Part shown: in pieces, positions 1 through 14,500 of the stretch
How the letters are laid out: each line of letters begins with the position of its first letter
How positions within the stretch are numbered: position 1 is the first letter of the stretch
Assembly (NCBI GenBank): GCA_903813345.2
Contig: CAIIXF020000001.1
Span: 4,898,001-4,962,000, forward strand
DNA from: Owenia fusiformis
Lineage: Eukaryota; Annelida; Polychaeta; Sabellida; Oweniidae
Direction of reading: 5' to 3'
Length of the DNA stretch: 64,000 nt
Program-made: the position numbers and the translations under genes
Notes under the pieces: generated by a model
The model's database searches: none
Told to the model about the DNA's origin: nothing
Seen by the model: the letters and a program-made list of their open reading frames with translations, nothing else

Positions 1-1604
1 ATAAATAATATCAATATCAATAAATATCAAAATATTTCATTTTGAATACGTATATAATAAAATGGACGGCAATTTGTACAGAGATCCAATTTGGTGTTTA
101 AATCATGAGAAATCCCCAATACACATGATGCTTTTCACCAATTCTTTTTACCTTTCTGTGTAATTTCAAAATTGAGAAGTCATTCTAAATATATACCAGC
201 AAAATTTAGACTCAATTTTTATTTAATCATACCTTATATAAGAGTGTACACAATTAGGGATGTTATGTGATCAGTTGCATCATGGTCTCTTGAAAGCCCA
301 TGGTTGCATAAATCAGACTTCTAGCTGTTTCCATGCATAACTGAATGGGCAAATGTTAAACTTACCAGTAACTACTGATGTTTTTGCACAATCATTTGGA
401 CGTCTTTTTTAAAACTGCTTAGTTTAAAATGTTCTTTGTAAAGCAACCATTTAGAAAATCTTACCATTATCCTATCCATTGCTACCACAAAAACAGTTGC
501 TGAGATCTATGAATTTCCCTTGCTTGCTTTCCAGCAAGCCTAGGTGTAAAGCTTCAAGATTTGTTGACAACAAAATTATACAGATGCAGGTATACAGATT
601 TGTACAAAGATGCAACCAGCAAATATCACATTTCCCAAGCTACAAAACAGCTTGCCTTCCATCAATAATTCAAAAATCATGAAATACACCTTTCTGATTT
701 CTGATAACAAAATACAGTAATATAGATGCGGAAATATATGATCATACTTGTACAAGATGATTGTGATCAATGCAAACCGCATATAACGTTTCTCAAAAAA
801 ACCAAACTAATATGCCTTCTCAGACCTTCCATTATGACATGCAATTTTCAGATCTTTGCATAATAAAAAGCAATAGGTTGCAAGTATAACAACTATAAAG
901 ATTGCATAAATAGATTCAATCTGTATCCTAATAAATGATGCATTTATACTGAGCTATTACAGTATTAGGAGGATGCTTTACTCTTCCTTTTTTCCCCTAG
1001 CCTGAAAAACCAAATCTGCTTTTCTGGAATGTTACTTGCTTAAACTCAAGTCAGCTGTATAACGCTCAAAACGTTAAAAGTATTGTTAAGTCCAATTGGC
1101 TTTATGGTGAAAAATCACTCATATCTGAATGTTCTTATATCACTATAAAATCAGCCACTTGTATAATATCAATGCTAAGTATTATGCTATGCTTCACTTG
1201 CAGACATTCCTTCCATACTCTGAAAAACAAGATGAACATATTATTGATATGAGAGTTGTATCAAACATACATGGAGCTAGAATAACCAAACCATATAGAC
1301 AAAGGACACAATTTATCAAAAGGAAAGTAAAATGGAACATTAATAGAAATTTAACATGCTAAAAAAATCTAAATCACTGGAACCAATGTGTTTTCCCATT
1401 CTATTTATTTCTCCCTCAAAAAACAATTTAATAGATGTGTCATGCATGTAACCAAGAAGATATTGTGAAATCAGATTTGAGAATGAAATAATTTGAATTA
1501 AGAAACACAATATGCTTTTTAAATAATAAAATAACTAAAGAGGATTGCTTGGTTCTTCAATTTTTATATAATAACACAATACTTTTGAAATAAACTTAGG
1601 TCAA
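1..1604. other. Left edge: no confident gene feature
   Basis: AT-rich sequence with only short open frames and no protein signature. It could hold the last coding exon or 3' UTR of the minus-strand TRP gene, because the gene's stop codon has not been reached at 2816. I found no acceptor followed by a convincing coding stretch. Confidence 0.4.
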
Positions 1605-1606
1605 TA

Positions 1607-2215
1607 CAGGGTGTCAAATAAGTCCCGTCCCCCCTGCTACAGCTAAAGCCTTAACAGACGGTACCTAATGTGATATACCATTGGAAAGATCATTCAAAGT
1701 TATGTTAACTCACCAACTCTCAAGTATTTTGGATGAAATTTACCTATATTTTTATGATGTCTTTTATAGTTAACGTGCCCTCCTTTAAGTAGCTTTTTGC
1801 GTCAAAATGAAAAGGATATGACCTCAGAAATATGTCAAAAAGTTGATCTTTTTCGCATTCCACTTGTTACAAAATGGTTTTCAGCACTTTCCTTGCCCCT
1901 CTATTTTCTACACATCTAACCCTATCCAGAAATTGGTTAAATTCATTGCCATAAACATATTTAGTCATCTTTTGGTCCTTGACCTTTCTTAAACCTGATT
2001 CTCAAAATCCTGCCAAATATGCCAAATTGCCATGTTTCTAGGCATATGGCCACCTCAATTGATACAATGTAAAAATTTGTGAGATTGATTGACATGTGTC
2101 AGATATATGCCAATCAACGTAACTTTGGAAGACCTTTCCAATGATATATCACACTTGGTACCAAATATCTTGGTTTTGGCTGTAGAGGGGGGGACGGGAC
2201 TTATTTGACACCCTG
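1607..2215. mobile_element. Tc1/mariner-type MITE, 609 bp, TA target duplication
   Basis: The left end CAGGGTGTCAAATAAGTCCC and right end GGGACTTATTTGACACCCTG are perfect inverted repeats. TA stands on both sides (1605-1606 and 2216-2217). G/C-rich blocks CGTCCCCCC and GGGGGGGACG continue the palindrome. CAGGGTGTC ends with a TA duplication are typical of mariner-like MITEs. No transposase. It lies left of the last mapped TRP exon, in an intron or the 3' region. Confidence 0.88.
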
Positions 2216-2286
2216 TATAAAGACAAGGCATTAACATGACAAAATGTCACCACCTAGTTGCTCATAATATTATTAGTTCAATCTAA

Positions 2287-2660
2287 AGTCAGATTTGAAT
2301 TTCTGAGAACTCTGTAGATGATTTTGAAAAAATGGTCAAATTGAAGCAAGTTTTTTTTTACCCTGAGAGGGTCATTGAAGGTGAAATTTCAAATCTTAAG
2401 TCAGATTTGAACTAAAAAATTGGTCAATTTGAAGCAAGTTGAAAAAAGACCTTTTTGACATTGAGAGGGTTATTGAAGGTCAAATATTTTTTGACCTTGA
2501 GCATGCCATTGAAGGTCAAACCTATAGTCAGATATGAACTTTTGAGAATTTGAAAAAAATTGAAGTCAGTCTAAACAGCATTTGTAAGTTATTAGAAGTT
2601 TTAAGAATTTGTTACAGACGCCAACTGCCAGCCACCACCCACCGATCGCCAACCACCACC
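2287..2660 (+). repeat. Tandem ~120 bp monomers (GTCAGATTTGAA / GGTCAATTTGAAGC / ATTGAAGGTCAAA)
   Basis: Three imperfect units begin near 2287, 2400 and 2527, each starting AGTCAGATTTGAA-like and containing TTGAAGCAAGTT and CATTGAAGGTCAAA. The block ends with GTTACAGACGCCAACTGCCA. The same family lies inverted at 23588-23800. It sits between the 1.6 kb MITE and the last mapped exon of the channel. Confidence 0.7.
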
Positions 2661-2815
2661 ACAAAAAATGGAGACCATAACACTTCTTGGTGGTGACATA
2701 ATAACAGCACTAGTAGAATTTTACTGTATTATCTCTTGATGTAAAACAAATTGATTGTACTGCCATCTTTATTTAAAATTATTTCTTTTGGTCTTTAGCA
2801 TGCTAATAAACTTAC

Positions 2816-5547
2816 CAGTACAGTGGGCATAATTCGGACATCAGGTCTTCCACCCTCTGTCATAGTCTCTGCAAACACATTCATATTCTCCGCCTCATTG
2901 GCCCCAGGGTAGAATTCACTAGGCGCATGTATGGCAGGTGGCTCTGCTGGTTCAGAGTAACTAGTGGAGACCTCTATAGTTGGATCTGATGTTTGGATCA
3001 GTGGCACATCATCACCTGCAACACATGAGAATCAATAGAATCAATAAATGAACCTACAGACACTGCAAGAGGATTTATCAACATTACTTTTTCTTATTGT
3101 CAGAGTTCAGAAATTATGATTCTATGGGGCTTATAATTGGACTTTTCATGTATATTATATAGGTAGCCATTCTTTGACTCAATCATATATTAGGTCTATT
3201 ATAGTTGATTCATGCTTCCTGCTCAGAACCTCCATCATTATTATCATATATCAGACTGTTATCATATTAGTATTATTATGTATTATTATCATATATCAGA
3301 CCATAATTACTGTTCAGACTGTGTATCCGATTATAATAGTATATACGTATGTATTAACCATTGCTGGAAATAATACATAGTGCCTGACTCAAAGCCTATC
3401 TAATGAAAATAGTATCACCTGTGAGGTGGCTCTGTTCTAGCATCATATTCAGTTTTTCCTGCCTCCTTTTCAGCTTCTTTTGATCTTTCTTCTTCTTTTT
3501 CTCAACTGTTGCCCTGAAGATATTTTACAAATATCCCTTAAATCTTTGTTATGCGGTAAAAATTACATTGAGATTGCTCAAGCATCAAAGCTAAATAGCT
3601 TTATTGTGTATATGGAGACTCTGCATGGTCATCTCTCTAATTCTGCTATCTTTTGATCCCTACTACTCGACCATACTTATACAGGAATGACCTGTCCTTG
3701 TAACTAGATCGGAACCAGTGAACATAATGATTGCGCTTCTAAGTATGACAGAAAAGCCTCAGTCAAATTTGCTCAAAGGTGGCCATAGAAAATCTATATT
3801 GTACTGATTATCCCTATATTTTATGCATATTTATCTCAACTTTGTGAAGGCCGTAGGGTTCCTGAAGATCGAATGTGACCGAGGCATTAATAAAGAGGAA
3901 ACTCACCAGTTTGCCATATCTAATGTTTTGCCAGCATCATTTGCGTAAATGTGACTTTCACCTACAGCAATATTTCTTCTAGGAGAATCTCCATCAGTTT
4001 GAGTATTCTGGATGTGTTTCAACATTGAGTGAATTGTACTCATGCTGCTTTTTAATTGGTCCAATATGTCTTCCTGTTTCTCACGCACATTTCTAATCTC
4101 CTTCCAAAGGATGTCAATTTCATCTTCAAACTTCCGCACATTGATGGCATCTGATGGCTTTACATTAGGTCCGAAATCATCATCATCGTCAAAGTTATCA
4201 CCTGGGGGTCTTCTGGTGTTATCACCCCCTAAGGAAGAAAATGAACGTACATGTATAAGTAAATGGGCAGGGGGACAGGGGTTGCTGAACACTCTTCAAT
4301 ATTACAGTACAGTATATCTCCACCTTTGAGAAATCATGTGTAAATTATCAAGTATCAACAGACAAGACTTAAAGCACAAAATTCCATTTACCCAGCATGA
4401 CTAGAATGTCTAATTAAATAAGCAGTTTAGATCATCATACCAAGATGAATTTAAAAAATGTTTTTCTCAAAATATTTTCAATTTTTGCAGGACCTTTTAA
4501 GTTACTACTAGACCTTGCACAGAATGGAATATTTGTCTGATTATACCTTCAAAAATGGACTTTCAGAACTGGCTCCTCATGGACCTATACATACAGTATA
4601 TATCTCCAGAATTTATCATTTTCTATTTGGACAAATGGCAACAGGCAATTTTCTATTTGGAACACTTGCCAAATACCCACAGTACACTGTTCCCTCATCA
4701 CAGTTGTTCCCATATGCGATAAATAATGCAAATGAAAGATTCATAATTGATTTGACATATTTTATTTCATACTTTTTAAATAATTACCATCATTGACAAA
4801 ATATAAAGCATATACAGGTCTAAAGTTCCAAAAGTTCCAGATTCCATTCCAAGCCAGTTTTAAATTACAACATCAACCACAACATACCTCTTCTATTGTG
4901 GGTATTGTTGTCATGATCAGTTGCTCGATCATCAAGACGCTCCCTCAGCTGGTCAAGATCATCCTACAATGTGTAATTAAAATTATTTTAAAGTAACATT
5001 GAAAAAAATGAATTAAACTTACATTATAATCATTAAATGATTTTTGATCTTACCACATTGAATATGAAAGAGAAAATATGAACAGGTGTACCCTTTTACA
5101 AATCTACTGGCTGTGGCTGGCACCCAGCTGTAACATTGAATGTGAATAACAGAAAATATAGGACAACGAATAATGGGTTCACATGGTGTTTTATAAAGAA
5201 ATTGACATATTTTGATCATTTACAGTGACAATCTATATAGCATTTTGAAGAGCAAAATGACCAACATGTAATTTACCCACCATTTGCAAAGCAAAAAATA
5301 TGGCAATGTGCATATTAAATGAGATAGCAGTAACAGAATACTAACTTTGATTTGCAGTGTGACTTTCTTCAGATCATCGCCACCCTCTGTAGTGGTATCA
5401 TCATCATAGAACTTCTCTTCAGGTGCACAGTTTGTATGGATGTGTTTGCGAAACTTTTCACGTCTTTTGAAGCTCATTCCCCCCTCTAAGCTAAGTATGG
5501 TGATTGCTTTTTGCATGACTGCATTAGCCTGGGCATTGTCATATACC
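2816..5547 (-). CDS. TRP channel cytoplasmic tail: exons 16-20
   Basis: Residues 678 to 976. Exon 16 continues directly from S6 (VYDNAQANAVMQKA, then AITILSLE), the position of the TRP domain. Exons 17 and 18 hold acidic stretches (DDDTTTEGGDD in 16, FDDDDDFGP in 18) and a heptad-like coiled coil (KFEDEIDILWKEIRNVREKQ and following) that may help tetramer assembly. Exon 19 is lysine-rich (VEKKKKKDQKKLKRRQEKL). Exon 20 is a low-complexity Ser/Thr/Pro/Glu segment ending IMPTVL before donor GTAAG at 2815. Exons 17 to 20 are weaker as protein evidence, but conserved splice signals and closing phases support all of them. Confidence 0.8.
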
Positions 5548-8500
5548 CTGAACATAGAACAATCAAATAAATAACATATAAAATATTAGGATTTAATTTA
5601 CAAAAGGATATATAACAATTTTAGTCAATGATTAAAAAGCATGTGCCTTCTCCACAACAGATATAGCATAATCACTTGTCATAATTGTACATACAAAAAG
5701 TATGACAAACGTAACCAAAATGTATACTAGAAGCAAATCCCTATATCCCAAAAACACATAAGGGAACAATAGCTATAGCCCCACTCCTCAAACCATTGAG
5801 AAATTAAAAAAGGGAACTATGTATTTATATAAATTCCATGGAAACATAAAATCAAAGATCTGCCATGTCTCATATAGAATCAGATTTATGTTAATACAGG
5901 AGCCAAATATGGATTTTGATATATTTTTTTTGATTTTAGACAGCTAATCTCTAACATTACCTTATGGTACCATTTTGACTACAATACTGTGCGGTACCAT
6001 AAAATATGGTAGCATATGGTAATGTAGACTATAACAGTACCGTGAACACTGTATGGCCCCATACACATTCTTATATGATTTCAGAGTGTGGATTGGTGGT
6101 GTATAAAGCTGTGCAGAATGAGCTATAATAGTGAATACTGAATAATGAAATATTGGCACATGAGCAAATAAATCATGTCAACAACATACCTCTGAAATGT
6201 GTCAGACAGCAGCGCAATGAAGAGATTGAGACACAGAATTGCAGAGAGAGAAAGCCATAATCCAACTAAGATATCTGCCATTATAGAATCAACAAGTTTC
6301 ATTCCCTGCAATAAAAAATATGGTCAAGGCTATTTTATGTACAGCAGTTTTGTAGTATTCAAGTGTTCACTTTCTAATAGCAAGTTCAGACCGATAGCCA
6401 GCTTTTGCCAAGGGGGGTCACTTTTCCAAAAAGTCTGGGGGGTTCACATTTGACAACTTTGACCCAAAATCACTTGTTCAGAATCATGAAAAACTGCATG
6501 TTTTTGAAAGAATTTTTGGCCAGGCGTCCTGCAAGATTTGTTGAACTAAAATATATTAAGTTAGTTATGCATAACCAAATGGGCATACTCACTGCATAGT
6601 CATACTCATCCACAAGAGTGAGTCTGAACATGCTGAATAAGAGCTGATTCCAATCTCCATAGCCATTCACTTCTATCAAGGTAGCATTCACAGCTGCAGG
6701 TGTCCCAGCAATACTCTGGGGGAGCTTCTTGCCTCCAAATATCATCCAGAAAGCACATGCTGAAGTAAGAAGTCATCATTAGGTTATCATTGATATATAA
6801 TTTATGGGATTTTAAGAAGAGGTGGTCTTCATGCATGACTTTTGTGACTTGAAATACAGAAAGTTGAGGCAGTTGCAAATCTCAACATGAAATAAAAAAA
6901 AATCATTTGCTCTTAAATACCTCCGATTTGAATAGGATAAAGACATGCTTGGACATATCTCAAAATAAGTGACAATACCCCATCTGGGTGATCATTGTAA
7001 ATATTACAAACTTGTTTGTTGGGATAATTATAATGGGGCTAAAAGGTATAAAATGGTTTATAAAGGCATCAGTATGTATTTGGACTGTCATTGTGTCAGT
7101 TTAATTTAAAGAACATTTTAACATACTTACCAAATGGTATGAAGAATTCTAAATACAAGAATCCAAACTTCACAATGTCACCAACCATGTGACCAAGCAT
7201 CACAATGAATGGCCCTGAAACACAAATGTTTATAATTCATATCTTGCATTTATGAAAATAATGTTTTATATCTGACATTTTCACATTGGACACACTTACA
7301 AAAAAGTTATTATTAATTGCATGTAAATAATGGATTTATTACCCAATGTTGCAAAGGCCCTGGCATTTTTCATGAGTCTGAGCCATATGAGTATGATGGT
7401 GACAGCCATGATGCGTATGTGCAACCTGGCCAAGAAGTCAGTGTGGAAGAAAACATCCCCTATGTGTGTTCCAACACATACAGATAGCATAAAGTAGCAG
7501 ATCCAGTCAAACACATTCCTGAAATCAAAAATTTACTCTTAATGCAATTATATCTAAAAAACTTGATTTTGAAATTTGCAGCTGAATACACTATCAGCGC
7601 TTGCATTAGGTTAGAAAATTTGTGAGTCCCAGGGACGCAATTTCTTTAAAAAAATTTGTTTTTGTTAGGTATCACATTGTAGAATTGATAAAAAAAAAAT
7701 TGCGTCCAAAAAACGGAAATATTTTCAATTTTTGCGTCCTCCAAATTATTTTTGAGTCCTTAACATGTACGGGACGCCGTTACTGACTATGTTCAATTTT
7801 TCGCACTCCCATTAATTTTTTCGAATCCAGCAACTATTTTTCAATTTAGATCTCAAATATACAGGGTGGTACAAATAATACTTTAATTAATACGTAGTAA
7901 ATGCATTGTCTCTTACCAGAAATCATTAAAGTACTGAGGTTTAGCATCGTCCAGGTCTCTTTTCTCTTGTATCAGGAAGAGATCCTCCTCGGGCCAGCGA
8001 GGATGGCTGTATTTTCTATCACGATCTATCTCATTCTCTCGCCATTCTTTCCATGCCTTTTGATAAAGTATAGTATGTTCATATTGTATTTGTTTCACAA
8101 AATAATGCATTTAAGTTTTCAGTTGTTCTTATTTCTTAAACATCTTCATCAATATCTGAACACTTTTCAAGAGTATGTACAGGGTGTCCAAAAGGTAATA
8201 GGACTCATGCTGCCATTTTCTGAATGCTGCACTGATCATGTTCTTCTAATCGCTTTAGTTCATTTAAATGACACATTTGACCAAGGGCGTTACAATACCC
8301 GGGAATTTATCGGTTCGTGCAGTACTTGTTTGTGATAGCGCCCTCTGTAGGTCACTGTGCTTATAGCCTACAGTAATACGGGGTAGGATATCGGGAATTC
8401 GGTCAGTTTCTATCCGTCGATTTCGCTATGAATTGAAGCAAGTGTGACCACTTTATCCACTTAAACAATTTGATAATTGATTAAATCTTTAAACAAAATC

Positions 8501-11500
8501 GATAAACACGTTATACACTTCCTATCTCCTTAGAAATTAGCATGTATTTATGGATTGTGTTTTCGAACAAGGCTCGACCCAAACCAATAGGGAAATCCTT
8601 ATGCTAATTAGTATGACGTCATATTTTCCTGGGGAATCCTAGATTTCAAAGCCTCAGTCTGTTATTGTTTCAAATGTAAACGCTCTTTTGCAGACAGAAA
8701 ATTGACAGATTAGCTCTTAACTTTCAGCTTTGATGTTTAAATATTCTGTATTTCTACCGGACTTCTTGCTGAATATCATATAATGTTATAACTTGATTTG
8801 GACCATTGCCTGATTGATCATTCTGAAATTTTGATTGTGTTGGCAAGAAAAATAATTCCTATTGTTTTCCAGCGAAGTCAAAATGTTACAGCATGAGTTA
8901 TAATGTTGAGTTTGCATCATGTTAAATTCTGCTAGTGATTAGAAGTCCATGCACAAGCATACACATAAGAGACAAACACACCCAGGCTCCAGGCCGTGGA
9001 TGGAAATATAAAACTATTTAAGGCACAAACTGGTATTAATTAGACCGATATGCAGTGTCTGCCATGTATTGAAGGTAAACCAATCTGCATCATTAATGTT
9101 TCTTCTATCAATACATGGATTGTACAATGGAAAAGCAATGGCACAATCAAAAATGTTCATATCAATCGTGAATATCTCTCGGTTCAAAGCTTATTTCCAA
9201 CAGAATCGTGTCAAAATATGTGTCTGAGTAACAGTTATACATTATAAGATCGCAAACTCTTACCAATTATCAGCCGAATGGCTCATTTTAAACGAAATGT
9301 CCTTAAGACAACAGCCCTGGGTCGCGCCTGAGACCAAAAACTATTTCAAATAGCCCTCCCCTAATTATATTGGATAATCACATTTATGCGTGCGCGCGCA
9401 GCTCATCCACTGAAGGAAACGCCACTTCCCGCTGAAATCACCGGGTATTGATCTTTCCCTTGATTTGACCTTGATAACACATAAAGTTGTTTGACTTCCC
9501 AAAGGCCATCAACAGTCATCGTGGTAAGCCACACCCTCTCCATCTCTATGCAACAGAGAGAGATGCTATGAGTATCAGAATGATCAACAGTTAATATACA
9601 GTACTTACATTATGTGATTTCCTGGAGGACCGAAACTCCAAGATTTCATCTCCTATATTGTAGAGAGTGAGGCCAACAGCTACAGCCTAAAAAAGAAGAT
9701 ATCCAAACATACATGTATTAGGGCTCCATCTGTTAACCATAAGCTTTTAAAAATGCTTTTCCAGTTTCATTCAGATCACATGCAAGCTGGTCATACACCC
9801 GGGGTCATACATAGATCAATCTACCAATTTTAATAAACTATAGTAAACAGTTGATGAATTTATGACTTTGACGTTAATATTTAAATTTATTAAAAAATGG
9901 TAACTCATTTTTGGAACCCTTGAAAATTCATATTATTATATCCAAGCAAAACTAAAGTAAATCCTGTAGAAATGTTTACCACACATGGATAATATAATAA
10001 AAAGCATGCCAGAAATAACCAGCAATTCAAAAATCTTAAGATTCATACATTCTCAGTTCTATGCAATAATGATGAGACACATACCCCTAGTAGTATTCTC
10101 CACCAGTCTTGTGGTAAAGTATAGATATGGCGCTCACTGTATTCTACAGTACATGCTATAGCGGTCCAGACTATGATAAAAGCCATATTCACCAGGAGAG
10201 ATATCCAAGCTCCCAATCTATAGTAAAAAATTCAAACATTACCTAATATATCTAAATAAATACAGTTGTGTCTTAGTTCAGTCCGATCATGTTGTTCTAT
10301 TTCTTATTTTCAATACCATGTTACACTTTTATCAATGTATGACGAAAGTTTTTAATTTTTTCTATTTAATTCTAGATTTCAGAGAAAAATATGTTAATGT
10401 TAAAGCAATTACAATACAGTTACACAGTTACAGTACATTTTTGTTCATGTTAACTTAAGCTCACTGGTTAAACCATATTAGAGTGTCACAATACCTTCCA
10501 AATCGTTGCCACTTGATTTGTATGAGCTTTAGAAATACAGGATGAACTAAAAGTTCAAACTTTTTGTGTGCCACAGCAACTTGCAGCTAAAATAAACCCA
10601 GTAACCATGATAACAAAAGTTTGAATAACACAGGCAAGTTAAAATAGTTAGAAGTTAATAGATAGAGAGTTAAAATAGTTAGAAAACACATAACACTGGT
10701 AAAATGTTCCAAATATGATGTCTTCACAAATCAGGCTATATTTCACACCATTAATGTAATACTGGGTGGCTGGCAACTAATGCAAAGCATTTATTTACTT
10801 CAAAATATTACTTATAGTCTATAAGAACCACATTTTACTAATGGTGCAACATGTGAAGAAAGTTGAGTTTTGTGAATGAGTCTTAGTCATTTAAGATGCC
10901 AAAGTATATCAGGATTGTATCTGGTGAACAATTTGGAACAGAACCAAGTATTTTAAATAAAAATAAGAGTTGACTAATATAACACCAGATTAGTGACAGT
11001 ACCTACTAAAATGAGAAAAACAGAACTCCTGATGGAGAAGCAAATCCCATGGCCCAATGAACAAAAAGTATTTACTCTGATCATATTCACTATGTTTCCA
11101 ATATCATTTTTGATATTGAAAAAAATATATTGGTATATATTGGTATAAAACTGTATTTCAGACAGACAAAACAGATATCACCAGATGTAGACAGAGAGGG
11201 ACAGAGTACTGGAATAAGGCAATCTCTGATGGAATGGCAACTAGAAAAACAGCAACTCCACGGAGTAGCAAATCCCACCGAACAAAACATATTATGCTTA
11301 TTATACCTAGTGTAAATGTTGAAATGTTTGTGCACTTTGTGATAGAAGCATGAAAGGCACAAAGTTAGTTTATACCATTGTGAACTAGGCATCATCATAT
11401 AAAATTTGAACCAAATCCGTTCACTGGTATATGAGTTATCAAAGATTACGTTTTTTACGAAAATTGGCCGCCATCTTGAAATTCAGCCGCCATCTTGAAA

Positions 11501-14500
11501 ATTATTTCTTGAACAGAGCTACTGTGTCCCTAGGCATAATCATATAAAATATAAAATTTGAACCAAATCCGTTAACTGGTATTTGAGTTATCAAAGATTA
11601 CATATTCTTACGAAAAATGGCCGCCATTTTGAAAATCTCTTTTTGTGCGAAACTCCTTTGTCCCTAGGCATCAGCATATAAAATTTGAACCAAATCCGTC
11701 AACTTGTATTTGAGTTATCAACGATTACATTTTTCATGAAAAATGGTTGCCATTTTGAATTAAGCAGCCATATTGAAAATTCCTTCTCGAGCAGAAGTCC
11801 TACACTCATAAGGCATAAGCCTATAAAATTTGATCCAAATCTGTCAACCGGTATTGGAGTTATCGCCCGGACACACGGACAAACGAACGGACGGATGGAC
11901 GGCTTCTCTATATCCCCTCGAACTTCGTTCATTGGGATAATAAACTTTGTTTGATGGTAAAACTACAAATCTCAAATGGATGACACAAAGTCAAAAACAC
12001 AACCATCTTATCTTTTACAAATATGATGTACACCGAGTTTCTCTAAATCCAGAGTCATTCAGATGTTTCACACATCAAACACTTTAAGTACACAAGACAA
12101 GAAAATTATGTTGAGTCATGATAATTGAGGAAGTAATATCCCAAAATTAAAAGGTTGCATTATTGTATCATCCTGTATATAAAGCAATTTAGTCATGAAG
12201 ATTCCACTTAAACTGTTAGGTTATTAAAGGAAACTACAGTATCTAAAAAATTAAAAAAGGTTTTATTAATCTACTATGCATTTAAATGCAACTGTTTTAG
12301 AATTGTTATATCAATTACAGAACATTCTAGGCAGATTCAGCCCCAGAGTTACCAATTCAAAAACCATCATATAGATTTTGAAACTACCAATTCTCATTCG
12401 ATTAACAATGTTAATAGCTGAGCACTGGTGGCTAAATATTCCAAGAATGTCCTAAATGTATATATAAGATTTATATATAGAAAGAGTAGGGTTATTGACA
12501 GCAATGTTTTTACCACCACCTTAATTAATAAGTTAAATGTTAAATTCACTTCAGTCATGCAATATGTTCAGTAATGATGGAAATGGTAGAAGCACAAAGT
12601 ATATTTTGATTTTTAGGTATATTTATATATGATTAGACTCAAATATAGTATGGACTGGAGGGCTACTGAAAGTCAACAAGACACAGAGTGAAACATATCA
12701 CACTTCAAGAAAAGCAGCACGGACAAAATTTAGTCAACTGAAGGAATTTTGATAAGGCTAATCATTCAAAATGACCCACTATATAATCTACGCAATATGC
12801 CCGAAAACTAATTCAAAATTACCATTCATTTCGAAATCTTTCAGGAGCAGAAGTCCTCTATGTATATAGCACAAGTCAAGATACATCCACTATGAATATG
12901 AGTCAAATCCAAGAACAGATATTTTAGGGCAGGACACATGGGCAAATGAATGAACAAATGGACAAGCAGATGAATTCTCTGTATCCCTACACAAAATTCA
13001 TAGTCTACCAGTATAAATGCTTCATGCTTCATCCATTTCAATCATAACCTGACATATTGCTGGCTTTGTATGACCTACTTTCCAAATGCATTCCACTTGA
13101 CATCAATGAGTCTCTGAACACAATTATGTGTTATGAGATCAAACATTTTTAGCGAAACTAAGACCTGCATCTAATAAAGAAAAGCACTCAATAATGAAGC
13201 ACAACTACATGTAGTACAATAGCAGTACTGTGAAGCAGCAATTGTGTACTATTTTTTTAAATGAAAAGGCATTTATTAACACATCTAACAACCTAAGTAG
13301 CGGTATGGGTAAACTACTGACTTCTTGATCTAGTATAAGCTACCAGTCAAGATAGTAATAAAATAAAAACATGGAAACAGTACTACACTGCATAGCACCC
13401 TTTTATGACACACCATAACTGTCTAAATAATAGCATCAATTTAAGATGGTGAAAATCATCAACAAAATGTGGTAAAAAACACTTTTTGAATCAACTGTAT
13501 TCTTATAAATTCAAAATATGTTCATGAGCATAAACAGACATCTGAACAATCTATTTTAATTAGGATTCAAATATCTAAGCAAGATTTTTTCAATAAAACA
13601 ATTTGAAGAATCTGCTTTTCAAAATGCATTCAAGAAAACTTTGATAATTCAGAATTCACCAAGTATCTCAAGTTCTTATAACATTCTCAATGAGTTCAAG
13701 AATCATGCATGATCTTTTCAAGAAACTTTATTGAGATAAATGTTCAAAAATGAAAAAATACTCAATTGAGTAGAGTCTTTACAACAGCGTCCCTAACAAC
13801 ATTTAGATGTTCAAAGACAATTTCACTTACTGCTGTTGCAGGGTGGCCATCTATTTTAATTCCAGGTTTTCTTGGTTCTAACCTATGAAGATGGTAGTAT
13901 TGCTTTCTGTTGGCACGGTCAGTTGTATGAAATTGGTTCAGAGCTTCTTTTGCCTTCAAACAAAGAATCAGATCAGACTTTAATCAATTTTTTCTCATGT
14001 TGTGAGGATATATGGATACACTATTAATATTCAACAATATTTGTATGATTATTTCCATTTGGATAAAGCATAAATATATGAGTCTGCTCTCTTTACCACC
14101 CACTCAAGGAAAATTAGGCTACTTGTAATTGTTCCATAATTCTGTTATACAATTGTAATTATGAACAGGAAGTACATGTATGTTGTCTTCACTCTGAAGA
14201 ATAGGAGAGTTATGATGCCAAAGAAATAGGCATTCTGTTTCCTCAAACTTTGGTAGCTATTAAACATGGTTGAACTATGATACAAATATTGTATACAGCA
14301 TCATTCTAGGATCCAATTCCCTCAACATTCTTATATTGTAAGACAAGAAATGTACATAGTGCTTGTATTAAGAATATATTGCTTACCACTGGTCCCATTT
14401 TTGTAATCATCCATACTATTGCTGCCTGTCCACTGTGGTCTTCTACACCAGCAGGTGCAGGATCATCTAACTCAAGAAGCTGCCTAGCTGTTTCACTACG

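Noticed and set aside
8176-8420. Complete mariner MITE starting TACAGGGTGTCC
   Set aside because: Only one end is seen; no inverted CACCCTGTA partner was found downstream. The same applies to 7862 and 27904.
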